From Candidatus Heimdallarchaeota archaeon (GTDB lineage: Archaea > Asgardarchaeota > Heimdallarchaeia > JABLTI01), in contig DXJV01000095.1 in NCBI GenBank assembly GCA_019056785.1, positions 1-56,099 of the forward strand: a stretch of 56,099 nt of DNA, written 5' to 3'. A model generated the notes under the pieces. It worked only from the letters and a program-made list of their open reading frames with translations. It did not search any database and had not been told where the DNA came from. Positions 42,481-51,154 of this stretch are shown in pieces. Within the stretch, counting starts at the first letter, position 1; the number at the start of each line of letters is the position of its first letter. The position numbers were made by a program, and so were the translations under genes.

Positions 42481-43925
42481 GAGTTGTTTCGCGCCTCCTT
42501 AAAATCAATCTTTCGCAGTGAACGTTGTTTCGTTGTAGAGATAACATTGATCCTCTTTAACGCCAATTTCGGCGAGATTGCCCCTACCGGAACTAATTGA
42601 CCGTTTTTCCCGCAAAAAGAAGGATAACTTCCCAGAGTTTTGGAAATGCCAACAACATCCCCAAGAACGTGGTACAAATTACCTGTGATCGAAAAACCCA
42701 CTACATAATCACCCAATTCACCGCGCTCAATTTTTCGACCAAATTGAGCATCTAATTGAAAACTCCCGGTAGAAATATCAGCTGTAGCACCAAAAGTATC
42801 ACTAACAAACAACCCACTTCTTGTTGATTCTAAGAGCTCCTCAAAAGAGTGATTCCCAGGTTCGAAGAAAGTGTTACTTTGTCGTACCTCCGGGAGGTTA
42901 AGGGCACTTTCAGCTCGTCCATTGCTTGTTGGAATGGCTTTAGACTCTCCAGCAGTTTCTCGATTTTGCAAAAAGTCAAACAATAAACCATCTTCGATAA
43001 TCAATGTTCCTGAAGCTTTTACACCTTCATCATCAAAATAATATTCACCAAATCCGTTGAAACTTGCATCATCAATAATTGTCACAAGTTCAGAGCCAAT
43101 TTTCGTGCCGATCTTATTCTGAAGTGGTGATAAGCCCTGCTGGATGAGGTCATATTCTACAGCGTGACAAAATTCGTGACAGAGATTCCAACTCATCATT
43201 TCATTCAAAATAACGGGTTGCTCTTTTGGCTTGAGCAATTTAGCTTGAGTGAGGTTTCTCAAAGTTTTAATATAATCAATAAGGAACTCATCAAACTGAT
43301 AAGTTTCAAATTGTTCGAGTCCGCCAACACCACCGAAACCCATGGTTCGAAAAGTCTGGACATTTCCGGCACCTCTCAAGATGGAAGCTAGAAACATACT
43401 TGCGCGTATCAATATTTGCTCGATTTCTATACCTTCTGAGTTCATGAAAATCTTCTGAGTATGTTCCTCGAGTAATTTAATATCAAACATTTTTAGCACA
43501 GGAAGTGCTCCTTTAACACGACTAGAGATTGTGTTTAGAAGCTCAATGCGTTCACTTTGTTCGAGGAATTGGGGATCTTTTTTGCACTTATCGGCAACAC
43601 TTGTTTTCTTTCGAGGTATAGAAGCTATTTTAATTGGTGGGGCACTATTTTGTGCAGCAACCTTTTTTGCTGTTTTAAAAGCGCTCTTTACTAATTGCTT
43701 GATGGATGTTTTATTAAGAGAGGAGCTGGCAGCAAAACCCCAACAATTCTTGTAAAGAACTCGAATACCGACATTCCTTTGGAGGTTAGCATTGACCCCA
43801 CAAGTCTCACTATTTCGCAAGCCGGTTTGATTCGAAAACAAATTCTCTACACGAACGTCTATATAGTCTGCATCGGTTTTTTGTGCGTATTCTATGGCTT
43901 CTATTGCAAATGATTTCAGGCTCAT
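42477..43925 (-). CDS. tldD: TldD-family metalloprotease, with an HExxH site
   Basis: 482 residues: the N-terminal IDVRVENLFSNQTGLRNSE, the metal motif LCHEFCHAVEYD (His250, Glu251, His254), DDASFNGFGEYYFDDEGV, and the conserved Cys in FCGKNGQLVPVG. The canonical TldD motif is HExxxH (for example HEAVGH followed by xxE); here one residue is missing, giving HExxH. GAGG precedes the ATG. The gene lies upstream of pmbA and shares a 4-base overlap. The enzyme acts in the cytosol with PmbA. Confidence 0.92.
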   Translation of the reverse strand: MSLKSFAIEAIEYAQKTDADYIDVRVENLFSNQTGLRNSETCGVNANLQRNVGIRVLYKNCWGFAASSSLNKTSIKQLVKSAFKTAKKVAAQNSAPPIKIASIPRKKTSVADKCKKDPQFLEQSERIELLNTISSRVKGALPVLKMFDIKLLEEHTQKIFMNSEGIEIEQILIRASMFLASILRGAGNVQTFRTMGFGGVGGLEQFETYQFDEFLIDYIKTLRNLTQAKLLKPKEQPVILNEMMSWNLCHEFCHAVEYDLIQQGLSPLQNKIGTKIGSELVTIIDDASFNGFGEYYFDDEGVKASGTLIIEDGLLFDFLQNRETAGESKAIPTSNGRAESALNLPEVRQSNTFFEPGNHSFEELLESTRSGLFVSDTFGATADISTGSFQLDAQFGRKIERGELGDYVVGFSITGNLYHVLGDVVGISKTLGSYPSFCGKNGQLVPVGAISPKLALKRINVISTTKQRSLRKIDFKEARNNS

Positions 43926-44015
43926 GCTCTGGCCTCGGCTTCTTTTGACTTCCCTCGTGTAAACATTGTCGTTTTTCCTTTAAAAAAGTAGATGAATTGC
44001 TTAATGATTAAAATA

Positions 44016-44402
44016 TTAGTGAGCAAAATGGTAGGCATAGCGAATAATTGCAAGTGCATCTTTCTTTGCCTTATCAGCATCTTTCAAAGTGAATTTATTT
44101 ATTGGCGTGCCTGTTTGCACACTCTCCAAGTCACGTGCTTCGGTGAAAAAATTGTTTACATTATGGCACGCGGCTTTTACTTCAGTTGGCACAGTATCAT
44201 GCTTGCCTATCAAACGCAAGTGCTTGATTAAATTATCACCATATGTAGACTCATCCTTTTTCGACAGGATGGATTTGAGTGCCGCAGCCGAAGCTTGTTG
44301 CAAAGTGAAACATGCCCAAGAATATTTCTGTTTTTCAATTAAAATATCGGCGATTGCAATTAATTCTTCTGAATATTTTAACCAATCTGTATTTCTAGTC
44401 AT
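44016..44402 (-). CDS. HEPN-domain protein
   Basis: 128 residues, all helical: WLKYSEELIAIADILIEKQK, then the typical YSWACFTLQQASAAALKSIL and a C-terminal IIRYAYHFAH. HEPN proteins are often RNase toxins or parts of defence and RNA-processing systems; the RxxxxxxH of RYAYHFAH may be the active motif, but this is uncertain. No nucleotidyltransferase (MNT) partner is next to it. It sits between uS9 and tldD, where many archaea have rpoN and rpoK. Confidence 0.75.
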   Translation of the reverse strand: MTRNTDWLKYSEELIAIADILIEKQKYSWACFTLQQASAAALKSILSKKDESTYGDNLIKHLRLIGKHDTVPTEVKAACHNVNNFFTEARDLESVQTGTPINKFTLKDADKAKKDALAIIRYAYHFAH

Positions 44403-44532
44403 TTTTTTTTCAAAGCCTTTATTCTTCTCATACTATGGATTTTTTTGGAGATCAAAGAAAAAATAAATGAAATAAGGAAGGAAACAAAAAAGGTCTCAAA
44501 CAACCAATTTTGTTCATAACTATTAATTGCTT

Positions 44533-44943
44533 TTATCGATAGGATTTCTGATAACGTGCTCTTGCTCCTGGACCACCGGTCTTCTTGATTTCCTTTCGAC
44601 GTGAATCGGCAATTAGAATCGAACGGTCATAATGCATGTATTTATTGCGGAGTTCAGGGTCCTGGGTCCATTGGACAAGGGCACGACCAATCGCTGTTCG
44701 AGCAGCATTTGCTTGGCTGATTACTCCACCACCACGAATATTAACAGTAATGTCTATTTGTTTGATGACATCTTCACCGGCTAAAACAAGTGGTTCTTGC
44801 ATCTTCATTCGAGCCAATTCAGAAGGATAGATCTCGAGTGGAATGGAATTAACGCGAATACGTCCTTTACCAGGCTTTGTCGTTGCTCGAGCAACAGCAG
44901 TTTTTCGTTTCCCTGAAGTTAACACTATTCGTTTTGTTGTCAT
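44533..44943 (-). CDS. rps9: Ribosomal protein uS9
   Basis: 136 residues. The diagnostic features are GKRKTAVARATTKPGKGRIR at the start and the C-terminal KKTGGPGARARYQKSYR, with the final Arg that contacts P-site tRNA. GGTGAG precedes the ATG. It is last in the series rpo3 - eL18 - uL13 - uS9, a classical archaeal operon order. Confidence 0.97.
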   Translation of the reverse strand: MTTKRIVLTSGKRKTAVARATTKPGKGRIRVNSIPLEIYPSELARMKMQEPLVLAGEDVIKQIDITVNIRGGGVISQANAARTAIGRALVQWTQDPELRNKYMHYDRSILIADSRRKEIKKTGGPGARARYQKSYR

Positions 44944-44968
44944 TTTTTCTCACCTTTACCATTCAAGT

Positions 44969-45427
44969 CTACAATGTCGGATCCTTTGCCGGGTCATAAT
45001 TCCAACCCAGTTGTTTGCACAACTCACCAACGGTAATTTTCTTTCGAGAGAGTTTTGCAGAGTCAGCTTCTGGTATTTTAATTAGTTTAGCTTTTTCGAA
45101 TTCCTTTGGAATAGCAATATGGCATTTTAAGCGGTGATATGCTTCTTTTCCTCTGGGTTTCTTGTAAGGGAGCATTCCACGAATTGTTCTTCGAACAAAG
45201 CGGTCTGGTCGACGGTAATGGAACGGTCCACGAAGAGGGTTGTATTTACTTCGAATCTCTAATTTTGCTTTATAATCTCGAATAGTCGATTCTGGCTGCC
45301 CAGAGATGACCATTTTCTCGACATTAACAAGGTCAATAGTCTCGCCTGCAAGCAAACGTTTGGCAATATGTGTGGACAGTCTGCCAAGAATGGCTCCTTC
45401 GGCATTGATAATTACATGGTTTGACAT
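44969..45427 (-). CDS. rpl13: Ribosomal protein uL13
   Basis: 152 residues; MSNHVIINAEGAILGRLSTH, then AKRLLAGETIDLVNVEKMVI and RTIRGMLPYKKPRGKEAYHR are standard archaeal uL13. It lies 25 bases upstream of uS9 and 23 bases downstream of eL18 in the same operon. Confidence 0.97.
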   Translation of the reverse strand: MSNHVIINAEGAILGRLSTHIAKRLLAGETIDLVNVEKMVISGQPESTIRDYKAKLEIRSKYNPLRGPFHYRRPDRFVRRTIRGMLPYKKPRGKEAYHRLKCHIAIPKEFEKAKLIKIPEADSAKLSRKKITVGELCKQLGWNYDPAKDPTL

Positions 45428-45450
45428 TTGTTTTTTTCAACTCCTAAGGC

Positions 45451-45822
45451 TTATGCCAAAATCCGTATTTTCTGGAGTTCTGACGCTGGCAATTTCAGCA
45501 GCTCTTGTAAGGAAAGAACTTTCCCGCCAGCTTTTACGATTTTCGCTTCAGCAACTTCGCTAAAGTTCAAAGCAGCAATAGTATAGCTGCCCTTAATCTC
45601 TCCTGATGCAAGCACCTTACCAGGAATAACAACAAGCTCATCGCTCTTGGCGTAACGACTGATTTTACTCAGATTGACCACCGGTCGTTGCCGTCTTGGC
45701 TTGGCTAATTTTTTGGAGAGAACAGTCCAAAAAGAGTGCTTCTTATCAGCAGCACCTTTTTTCCGCAAGTCGCGTATAAGTGCGACAGTATTAGGATCTG
45801 ATGGCCCTGTTGGTTTTGGCAA
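45451..45822 (-). CDS. rpl18e: Ribosomal protein eL18
   Basis: 123 residues: KPRRQRPVVNLSKISRYAKS, VVIPGKVLASGEIKGSYTIA, and the ending KLPASELQKIRILA. It is an archaeal/eukaryotic ribosomal protein related to uL15. The start is TTG at 45822, with GAGGATTGTGAG just upstream. It follows rpo3 after 57 bases. Confidence 0.96.
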   Translation of the reverse strand: MPKPTGPSDPNTVALIRDLRKKGAADKKHSFWTVLSKKLAKPRRQRPVVNLSKISRYAKSDELVVIPGKVLASGEIKGSYTIAALNFSEVAEAKIVKAGGKVLSLQELLKLPASELQKIRILA

Positions 45823-45879
45823 TTACTCACAATCCTCCAAAAGATTGATTCATTTTAGATTTTTTAAATTCTCTTTCAA

Positions 45880-46710
45880 TTATTTTTTCTTCTGATATTT
45901 ATCAAGTGCAACTCGATATTCTTCCTCGAACTCTTTGGCCTTCTTTTTGAGGATTTCGATAGCTTTTCGAAAAGCATCCATTGGGGTAATAGCCCCAGAG
46001 GTTTCAAGAAAGAAGATAAAGTCGCCTTCAACATGTCCCATCTTCAGTGAATCAAATGTGCATGCTTTGGTACACAAATCACAGAGGAGACATTCTAAGG
46101 GGTCTGTTAAAGTTACCACTTTTTTAGATAAGGATAAAATATTCTTGGGACAGGCATCAACACATTCAAAGCAGCCCGTACATTTCGAAACGTCTTGAAC
46201 AACTTTCGGGTAATAACGATAACTACAAGTGACTGCTGGAGACCACTTGGCATGTTCACGCCCACGACCCATCATAGCAATGGCTTCCAAGCGGATCTTC
46301 TGCCCGGGGCCGAGTTTTGCGATGGGAATTTTGTCAGAGACAGGAACAATTTTCGGGTCCTCTGAAAGTAAGTCCTTGGAATAGACCATGCGCGTTTCAT
46401 TAAGGTCCGCTTCAACCTCGAGGGTAAGCGCTGCTGAACAGAACTGACACCCTTCACCTCCACAGTTTTCACATTCGGAGGTAACAGTAAATTCGTCGAT
46501 AGGTGTGGTAAGAGGGATAAGTCCTAACCGCAGAGCAATCATTTCGTCCAAAATAGGGGAGGTATTTTCAACGAGAATGATATCTTCGATTGCCAATGTT
46601 GGTACCTCTGAGATTATAGTTCTACGCAAAGCATTTACAAAGGTATGAGTGGTTCCGTGAATAATGAAACGGAGCTTGTTATCCTTATTTTCAATGACCT
46701 CAATTTCCAT
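45880..46710 (-). CDS. rpo3: RNA polymerase subunit Rpo3 (RpoD) with a ferredoxin-like Fe-S domain
   Basis: 276 residues, homologous to RPB3 and alpha. The assembly helix is at the start (FVNALRRTIISEVPTLAIED). A zinc-knuckle-like region (CENCGGEGCQFC) follows, then a ferredoxin-like insertion with CTGCFECVDACP and CLLCDLCTKACT, which suggests two [4Fe-4S] sites. The C-terminal assembly part is FFLETSGAITPMDAFRKAIE. Several archaea carry Fe-S clusters in this subunit, which affect polymerase assembly. It is the first gene of the ribosomal operon and diverges from nadM. Confidence 0.96.
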   Translation of the reverse strand: MEIEVIENKDNKLRFIIHGTTHTFVNALRRTIISEVPTLAIEDIILVENTSPILDEMIALRLGLIPLTTPIDEFTVTSECENCGGEGCQFCSAALTLEVEADLNETRMVYSKDLLSEDPKIVPVSDKIPIAKLGPGQKIRLEAIAMMGRGREHAKWSPAVTCSYRYYPKVVQDVSKCTGCFECVDACPKNILSLSKKVVTLTDPLECLLCDLCTKACTFDSLKMGHVEGDFIFFLETSGAITPMDAFRKAIEILKKKAKEFEEEYRVALDKYQKKK

Positions 46711-46910
46711 GATTGATCACAGCATACTCTTTTTGTCCTAGGAATACTTCTATTAGAAAATAGGACAAAAGTTTATTGATACGTATCACTTCTCGAATGT
46801 TTATAAACCACTTATAAAGTTTTTTAAGCCAATGAGGTTTAAGATACCACACCTAACAAACCAATTATTTAGGAGTTTGTTGTTTTCTCCCACATGGAGA
46901 TGATAAGCAC

Positions 46911-47444
46911 ATGCGAGGACTGATTGTCGGACGATTTCAACCATTTCATAAAGGGCATTTAGAGGCAATAAAATTCATTCTCTCAGAATGTGATGACCTA
47001 ATCGTCATCATTGCCGCGTCACAGCAGAGCCATCTTCCAGCAAATCCCTTCACTGCCGGAGAACGGTATGATATGATTCATCAATCCCTTGTTGATGAAT
47101 TATCAGACATAACTCGAGTGATAATTGTCCCGGCAAATGACATTAAAGACAATGGGCTTTGGGTTGCGCATATCCTCCGACTCGTGCCAAAATTTGATAT
47201 TGTTTATAGTAACAACCCTCTAATAAGGTATCTTTTTGCTCAAGGAGGAAAGGAAACTCGACAAACACCCTTATTTGAACGAAAAGAATATAGTGCTGCT
47301 CACATTAGGAAATTAATCTGGGAAGGAAATGACGGCTGGAAAAAACTGGTTCCAAAATCCGTTGTAAAAATTATCGAAGAAATAGATGGTGTAAAACGGC
47401 TCCAAATTATTAATGCCACTGATGAGCATCAAGAAAAATCATGA
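46911..47444 (+). CDS. nadM: Nicotinamide-nucleotide adenylyltransferase, archaeal NadM type
   Basis: 177 residues: GRFQPFHKGHLEAI with the HxGH motif (His13, His16), SQQSHLPANPFTAGERYDMI, and the C-terminal YSAAHIRKLI in place of the ISxxxIR motif. It makes NAD+ from NMN and ATP. GGAGATGA precedes the ATG. A TATA-like TTATAAAG is at 46812-46819. Its 3' end overlaps the convergent ogt gene by 16 bases. Confidence 0.94.
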   Translation: MRGLIVGRFQPFHKGHLEAIKFILSECDDLIVIIAASQQSHLPANPFTAGERYDMIHQSLVDELSDITRVIIVPANDIKDNGLWVAHILRLVPKFDIVYSNNPLIRYLFAQGGKETRQTPLFERKEYSAAHIRKLIWEGNDGWKKLVPKSVVKIIEEIDGVKRLQIINATDEHQEKS

Positions 47445-47803
47445 CGAAAACGGTTTAAATCCACCTTCCCATTCTCAACTTCAATGCCTTCTTCTTGTAA
47501 TAGTTTGATTTTTTCAGCAACCCCTCCCAGTGCACCTCCTCTAAAATTGCCTATAGAACCATCAGATTTGATAACACGGTGACAAGGGATTCGTGGCGCA
47601 CAAACATTTCGGCGCATTGCTGTCCCCACTGCACGGGAAGCTTTTGGCGAATAAGCGTTATTTCGTTTTGCCAGCTCTTTTGCCAAATCACTATAAGTTG
47701 TCACTTTTCCTTTTGGCACCTTGGTCAATAAACGAAGAACAGCCTGCTGATATGGGCTAAGAGTAATCAGTTTTTGTTCATCTTCCGGAGATAATTCCAC
47801 CAT
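47429..47803 (-). CDS. ogt: Methylated-DNA-protein cysteine methyltransferase (Ogt/MGMT)
   Basis: 124 residues, the C-terminal DNA-binding and active-site domain alone: PKGKVTTYSDLAKEL, the helix ASRAVGTAMRRNV, the acceptor Cys74 in IPCHRVIKSDGSIGNFRGG, and KIKLLQEEGIEV. It repairs O6-alkylguanine in a single suicidal transfer. The N-terminal ribonuclease-like domain of longer MGMTs is missing, as in other short archaeal and bacterial forms. Confidence 0.93.
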   Translation of the reverse strand: MVELSPEDEQKLITLSPYQQAVLRLLTKVPKGKVTTYSDLAKELAKRNNAYSPKASRAVGTAMRRNVCAPRIPCHRVIKSDGSIGNFRGGALGGVAEKIKLLQEEGIEVENGKVDLNRFRHDFS

Positions 47804-47861
47804 CTTTATTCAAGAAGTAATGAATTTCTTTGAAAATAAAGGTTCTCTAGATTCTAATATC

Positions 47862-48947
47862 TTAACCAGAGAGAAGTGAGGATTCGTTCACCTCAGAACG
47901 AATCACTCCCATTGTACCCTCAGCACCATCAACTTGAAAATTAATATCGATGAATCGTTTAACGATAGCAATATTGGTGAGCGTATGAAGAGTAATTTTA
48001 CTAGTTTTTATCACCGATGGCGAAGGAACAATTGCCATCCAAAGAATCAATTGATCCGCAAGGTGATAATCTACCGGACATTTGGTTTGTAGTTGGTTGT
48101 GAAGTTCTTTGGCAGCACTTTCTCCGACTGTTTCAGCTGGCAAGCCTTTCTTTCCCAAGCCACTTCCGGAGAGAAATGTTCCACAGTCAGTTTCAGCCCA
48201 AAGGGTAATACCTGTTCCCGGACCAATATGTGGGTCATATTTTTGTTCCGGACAATCTTTTTTCAACTTACCAAGTTGATAACCTTTCTTTTGTAAAAAA
48301 GTCGCTGCACTCGAAAGCATCCGTTCGGCAATATGGCAAGGTAATTGTACAGCATGGGCAATGCCTTTAATTTGAAGAGGGTTACAATTTTTCGTGCCAT
48401 CAAAAGAAATAGGCTTCAATCGATCAATGGGATCAATATCACATGAAATAATTCCACCGCCTTTGGGGTAATGACCCCGATGCCCCAAACACACAGTGAC
48501 ATCAAGGCCGAGTTTTTGCAGAGTGAAGAGATAAACGTTTTTAAAGAAATCAAAGGGTGGAGCCATTGGAACATCTGTTCCTCCCTTAAGTAATAATTTG
48601 ACAGGTTCAGGGGCAAAAGAAGCCACAGGTATGAGCGCTTGCAACAATAAAGTTAAGCTGCCTGCAGTTTGCACATCTATCTGAAATGTTCCACCTCGAG
48701 TTTCTCCAGGTATAAAGGAAATACACTGAGAACCAATAAAAGCACCTTCGATTTCAGCCTGACAAATCTTGCCGATAGCTTTTACAACGTGGAGATGCTG
48801 GTTTCTAAGACCTGGTTTCGAACGTTTAGCCCGAATGTTTCGAATCTTTACAGGCTTTTTTAAGAGGGCAGAAAGAGCAATAGCATTTCGTACAATTGAC
48901 CCACCTCCTTCCATGAGAGAGCCATCAATCTGAACTGTCTTCGTCAA
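47862..48947 (-). CDS. rtcA: RNA 3'-terminal phosphate cyclase
   Basis: 361 residues: IDGSLMEGGGSIVRNAIALS at the start, RSKPGLRNQHLHVVKAIGKI, YPKGGGIISCDIDP, TDCGTFLSGSGLG, DYHLADQLILWMAI, and the adenylated-His region KITLHTLTNIAIVKRFI. It converts RNA 3'-phosphate to a 2',3'-cyclic phosphate with ATP. The start is TTG at 48947. It overlaps the upstream NOG1-like gene by 23 bases, so they are coupled. Confidence 0.94.
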   Translation of the reverse strand: MTKTVQIDGSLMEGGGSIVRNAIALSALLKKPVKIRNIRAKRSKPGLRNQHLHVVKAIGKICQAEIEGAFIGSQCISFIPGETRGGTFQIDVQTAGSLTLLLQALIPVASFAPEPVKLLLKGGTDVPMAPPFDFFKNVYLFTLQKLGLDVTVCLGHRGHYPKGGGIISCDIDPIDRLKPISFDGTKNCNPLQIKGIAHAVQLPCHIAERMLSSAATFLQKKGYQLGKLKKDCPEQKYDPHIGPGTGITLWAETDCGTFLSGSGLGKKGLPAETVGESAAKELHNQLQTKCPVDYHLADQLILWMAIVPSPSVIKTSKITLHTLTNIAIVKRFIDINFQVDGAEGTMGVIRSEVNESSLLSG

Positions 48948-50040
48948 AGAATATCCACTCTATTTTATCAGTCTTTTTCCGCTTTTCAACGTGCTTTTTT
49001 TCTTCCTTTTCTTCCATAAAAAATTTCTTTTGTGGGAGATTATCAATAATCATTTGAATGACTTCTTCCAACTCGTTTTTATACTCTTCAGTGGTAGCAA
49101 TTAAACGGTGCTCACCAAGCTGTTTGAAAATTGCCGGGAGTTGTTCTTTTGGGATGATATCCTTTTTATTTATGAAAACATACATTGGTGTTTCAGAAAA
49201 TGTTTTATTAATTTCTCGAAAGAGATTCTGTTGCTCAACCAATGTTAAAGTAGCATTCTTTGATGGATCATACAGAAAGACAATTGCATCAGCTAAGTAT
49301 TTTAAAGCTAAAATACTTTTCATTTCAATTTGATTTCGTTCTTGCAAAGAACGGTCTAAAAGCCCGGGCGTGTCAACTAATTGGACAGATTCAAACCGAT
49401 TCTGACGGTGTCCACAAATTAACTCTTTAGTAGTAAACGGATAAGAAGCGATTTCCGGCTTACCACTTGAGACAAGCTTTACAAAACTTGATTTTCCAGC
49501 ATTTGGCCCACCGGCAAAAGCGATTGTTTTTTGTTCCAGATTAAAGTCTGGGACCTTCGAAAGTTGGATCTTCGCAGAGATTAGTTCCGCCAGAGGTTTT
49601 TCCAGTTTTCGTATGGCAGAACCAACTCGCCCCAATGCCTCTTGCCGAATGCGTTTTGCTTCTTCGGCAGTTTGCGACCTTCCTAACTTCCTGGAAACTT
49701 CAACCTCAATACTCTCAATGGCTTTTTTAGTGTGTTTTATTCTTGAAAGATTTGTTCGCAATTTCTCAATGCCAAATAATACATCTATCAATTCCTTATG
49801 GAAAGGATGTAATTCATCAATCACTGGAAAACTGTCAGCAATTCGCTCCAACTCACTTTTCAGTTCCGGAAAGAGAAAACGAAATTGGCGGAAATAAAGG
49901 GTCCGATAGAAAGAATAGTCTGAACGTTTCTTCTTCCCACGTTTAGGTGGTTCAACTTGAATTTTCTTTAGCTTTGAGAAGATCATATCTGCAAGTTTTT
50001 CAGCAGTGGGGATATATGGAATATTTTTGAACTGACTCAT
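48925..50040 (-). CDS. NOG1-family GTPase
   Basis: 371 residues. The NOG1-type helical N-terminus (1-165, with YSFYRTLYFRQFRFLFPELK) comes before the G domain: IAFAGGPNAGKSSFVK (P-loop 177-185), SYPFTTKE, VDTPGLLDR and NKKD. The usual order IVKVAGYPNVGKSS is varied with Ala for Val. NOG1 proteins assist large-subunit ribosome assembly in eukaryotes and archaea. A basic-acidic tail follows. It overlaps rtcA by 23 bases. Confidence 0.92.
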   Translation of the reverse strand: MSQFKNIPYIPTAEKLADMIFSKLKKIQVEPPKRGKKKRSDYSFYRTLYFRQFRFLFPELKSELERIADSFPVIDELHPFHKELIDVLFGIEKLRTNLSRIKHTKKAIESIEVEVSRKLGRSQTAEEAKRIRQEALGRVGSAIRKLEKPLAELISAKIQLSKVPDFNLEQKTIAFAGGPNAGKSSFVKLVSSGKPEIASYPFTTKELICGHRQNRFESVQLVDTPGLLDRSLQERNQIEMKSILALKYLADAIVFLYDPSKNATLTLVEQQNLFREINKTFSETPMYVFINKKDIIPKEQLPAIFKQLGEHRLIATTEEYKNELEEVIQMIIDNLPQKKFFMEEKEEKKHVEKRKKTDKIEWIFFDEDSSD

Positions 50041-50139
50041 TCATAAAACGGATCCTTTTATGGGGATTTTCTAGCAAACTGTGATAGCTGCTGTTGTAGT
50101 AGTATTTAATTGTTATGAGCTCGCAAAGAGCATATGCTG

Positions 50140-51072
50140 TTAAAACTTTTCCTCTTTTCGCCTTGAGATATACTCATTAAGGATTTCCTCAAGCATTCTT
50201 TCCCCTCGAAAAGTTGCTACTCCCTCTTGTTTATGCTTTTGAACGCCTGAGAGAATTTGCTGAACATGCTCATTTTCTGCTGGTTTAAAGGTAATCTCTG
50301 CTGTTGGGATGATTTTCTTTATTCCTTCAGCTATTTCCTGAGCAGTAACCCAAATACCATCAACATTAACAATCTCGAATTGAATGTCTTTGCTACGCCA
50401 GAGGTTAATTAAAATTTGGACAGCATCATCGACAAAGATAATTGGCACTCGCGTATCAGGAGCGACCTCTGCTACATATGGTTTCCCTTTCACGGCTTCT
50501 TCAATCATCTGTGTTGGGTATTTTGTTATGCCTAAGAAAGGATTTCTACCAGGGCCGACAACAACGGGGAAACGAACGGCCCGGAAATTGAGCTGGAATT
50601 TTTTGGAATAAATGGATCCAATAATTTCTGTGCAAATTTTATAGGAACTATAAAATGTCCAAGGATCGCGCAAGTCTTCTTCGGTAAAAGGGGGGGTTCT
50701 GTCGGGGCCAAAGACAGTAGCAGAGCTCGGATAAATGACATTTTTTATGTTATATTTTTCAGCAATAGTTAAGATATTTAGTGTACCTTCAACATTAACT
50801 TTGAAGGCTTTATATGGATCTTCTTCTGTATTTGGAGGTAAAAGAGCTGCAAGATGAAAGACAGCTTCGAATTGATAGTCCTCACAAACTTTCTCTAAAG
50901 CACGAAGATTTGCCACATCACCTTTTATGAGCGTTACTTTTTCTGAAGCTTCTTTTAAATGCAGTTTTTTGGGATTCTTGTCAAAAATAACGACTTCTTT
51001 CTGGGCGTCTATAAGTCGCTTTGCAAGATGAGAGCCCAAGAAACCCGCACCACCTGTTATTAAAATTGCCAT
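50140..51072 (-). CDS. Extended SDR, L-threonine dehydrogenase-like
   Basis: About 310 residues: the Rossmann motif ITGGAGFLGSHLAKR, AVFHLAALLPPN, IYPSSATVFGPDRTPPFTEE, the catalytic YSSYK (YxxxK) and VRFPVVVGPGRNP, then VPIIFVDDAVQILINL. The pattern PSSxAxFGP...RFP...MPxxYxDDA is that of SDR-type L-threonine 3-dehydrogenase (to aminoketobutyrate). UDP-sugar epimerases are the alternative. The ATG at 51072 has GGATG 8 bases upstream and is preferred to the ATG at 51081. The SHMT-type enzyme in this window would complete a threonine to serine/glycine route. Confidence 0.85.
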   Translation of the reverse strand: MAILITGGAGFLGSHLAKRLIDAQKEVVIFDKNPKKLHLKEASEKVTLIKGDVANLRALEKVCEDYQFEAVFHLAALLPPNTEEDPYKAFKVNVEGTLNILTIAEKYNIKNVIYPSSATVFGPDRTPPFTEEDLRDPWTFYSSYKICTEIIGSIYSKKFQLNFRAVRFPVVVGPGRNPFLGITKYPTQMIEEAVKGKPYVAEVAPDTRVPIIFVDDAVQILINLWRSKDIQFEIVNVDGIWVTAQEIAEGIKKIIPTAEITFKPAENEHVQQILSGVQKHKQEGVATFRGERMLEEILNEYISRRKEEKF

Positions 51073-51154
51073 TTTAATCATCCTTCTTGTTAATTCATTT
51101 ATCGACCGCCCTTTTTAAAAATTAGCTTCTTTTGTCTTAAAAGAAGCACTTTTC

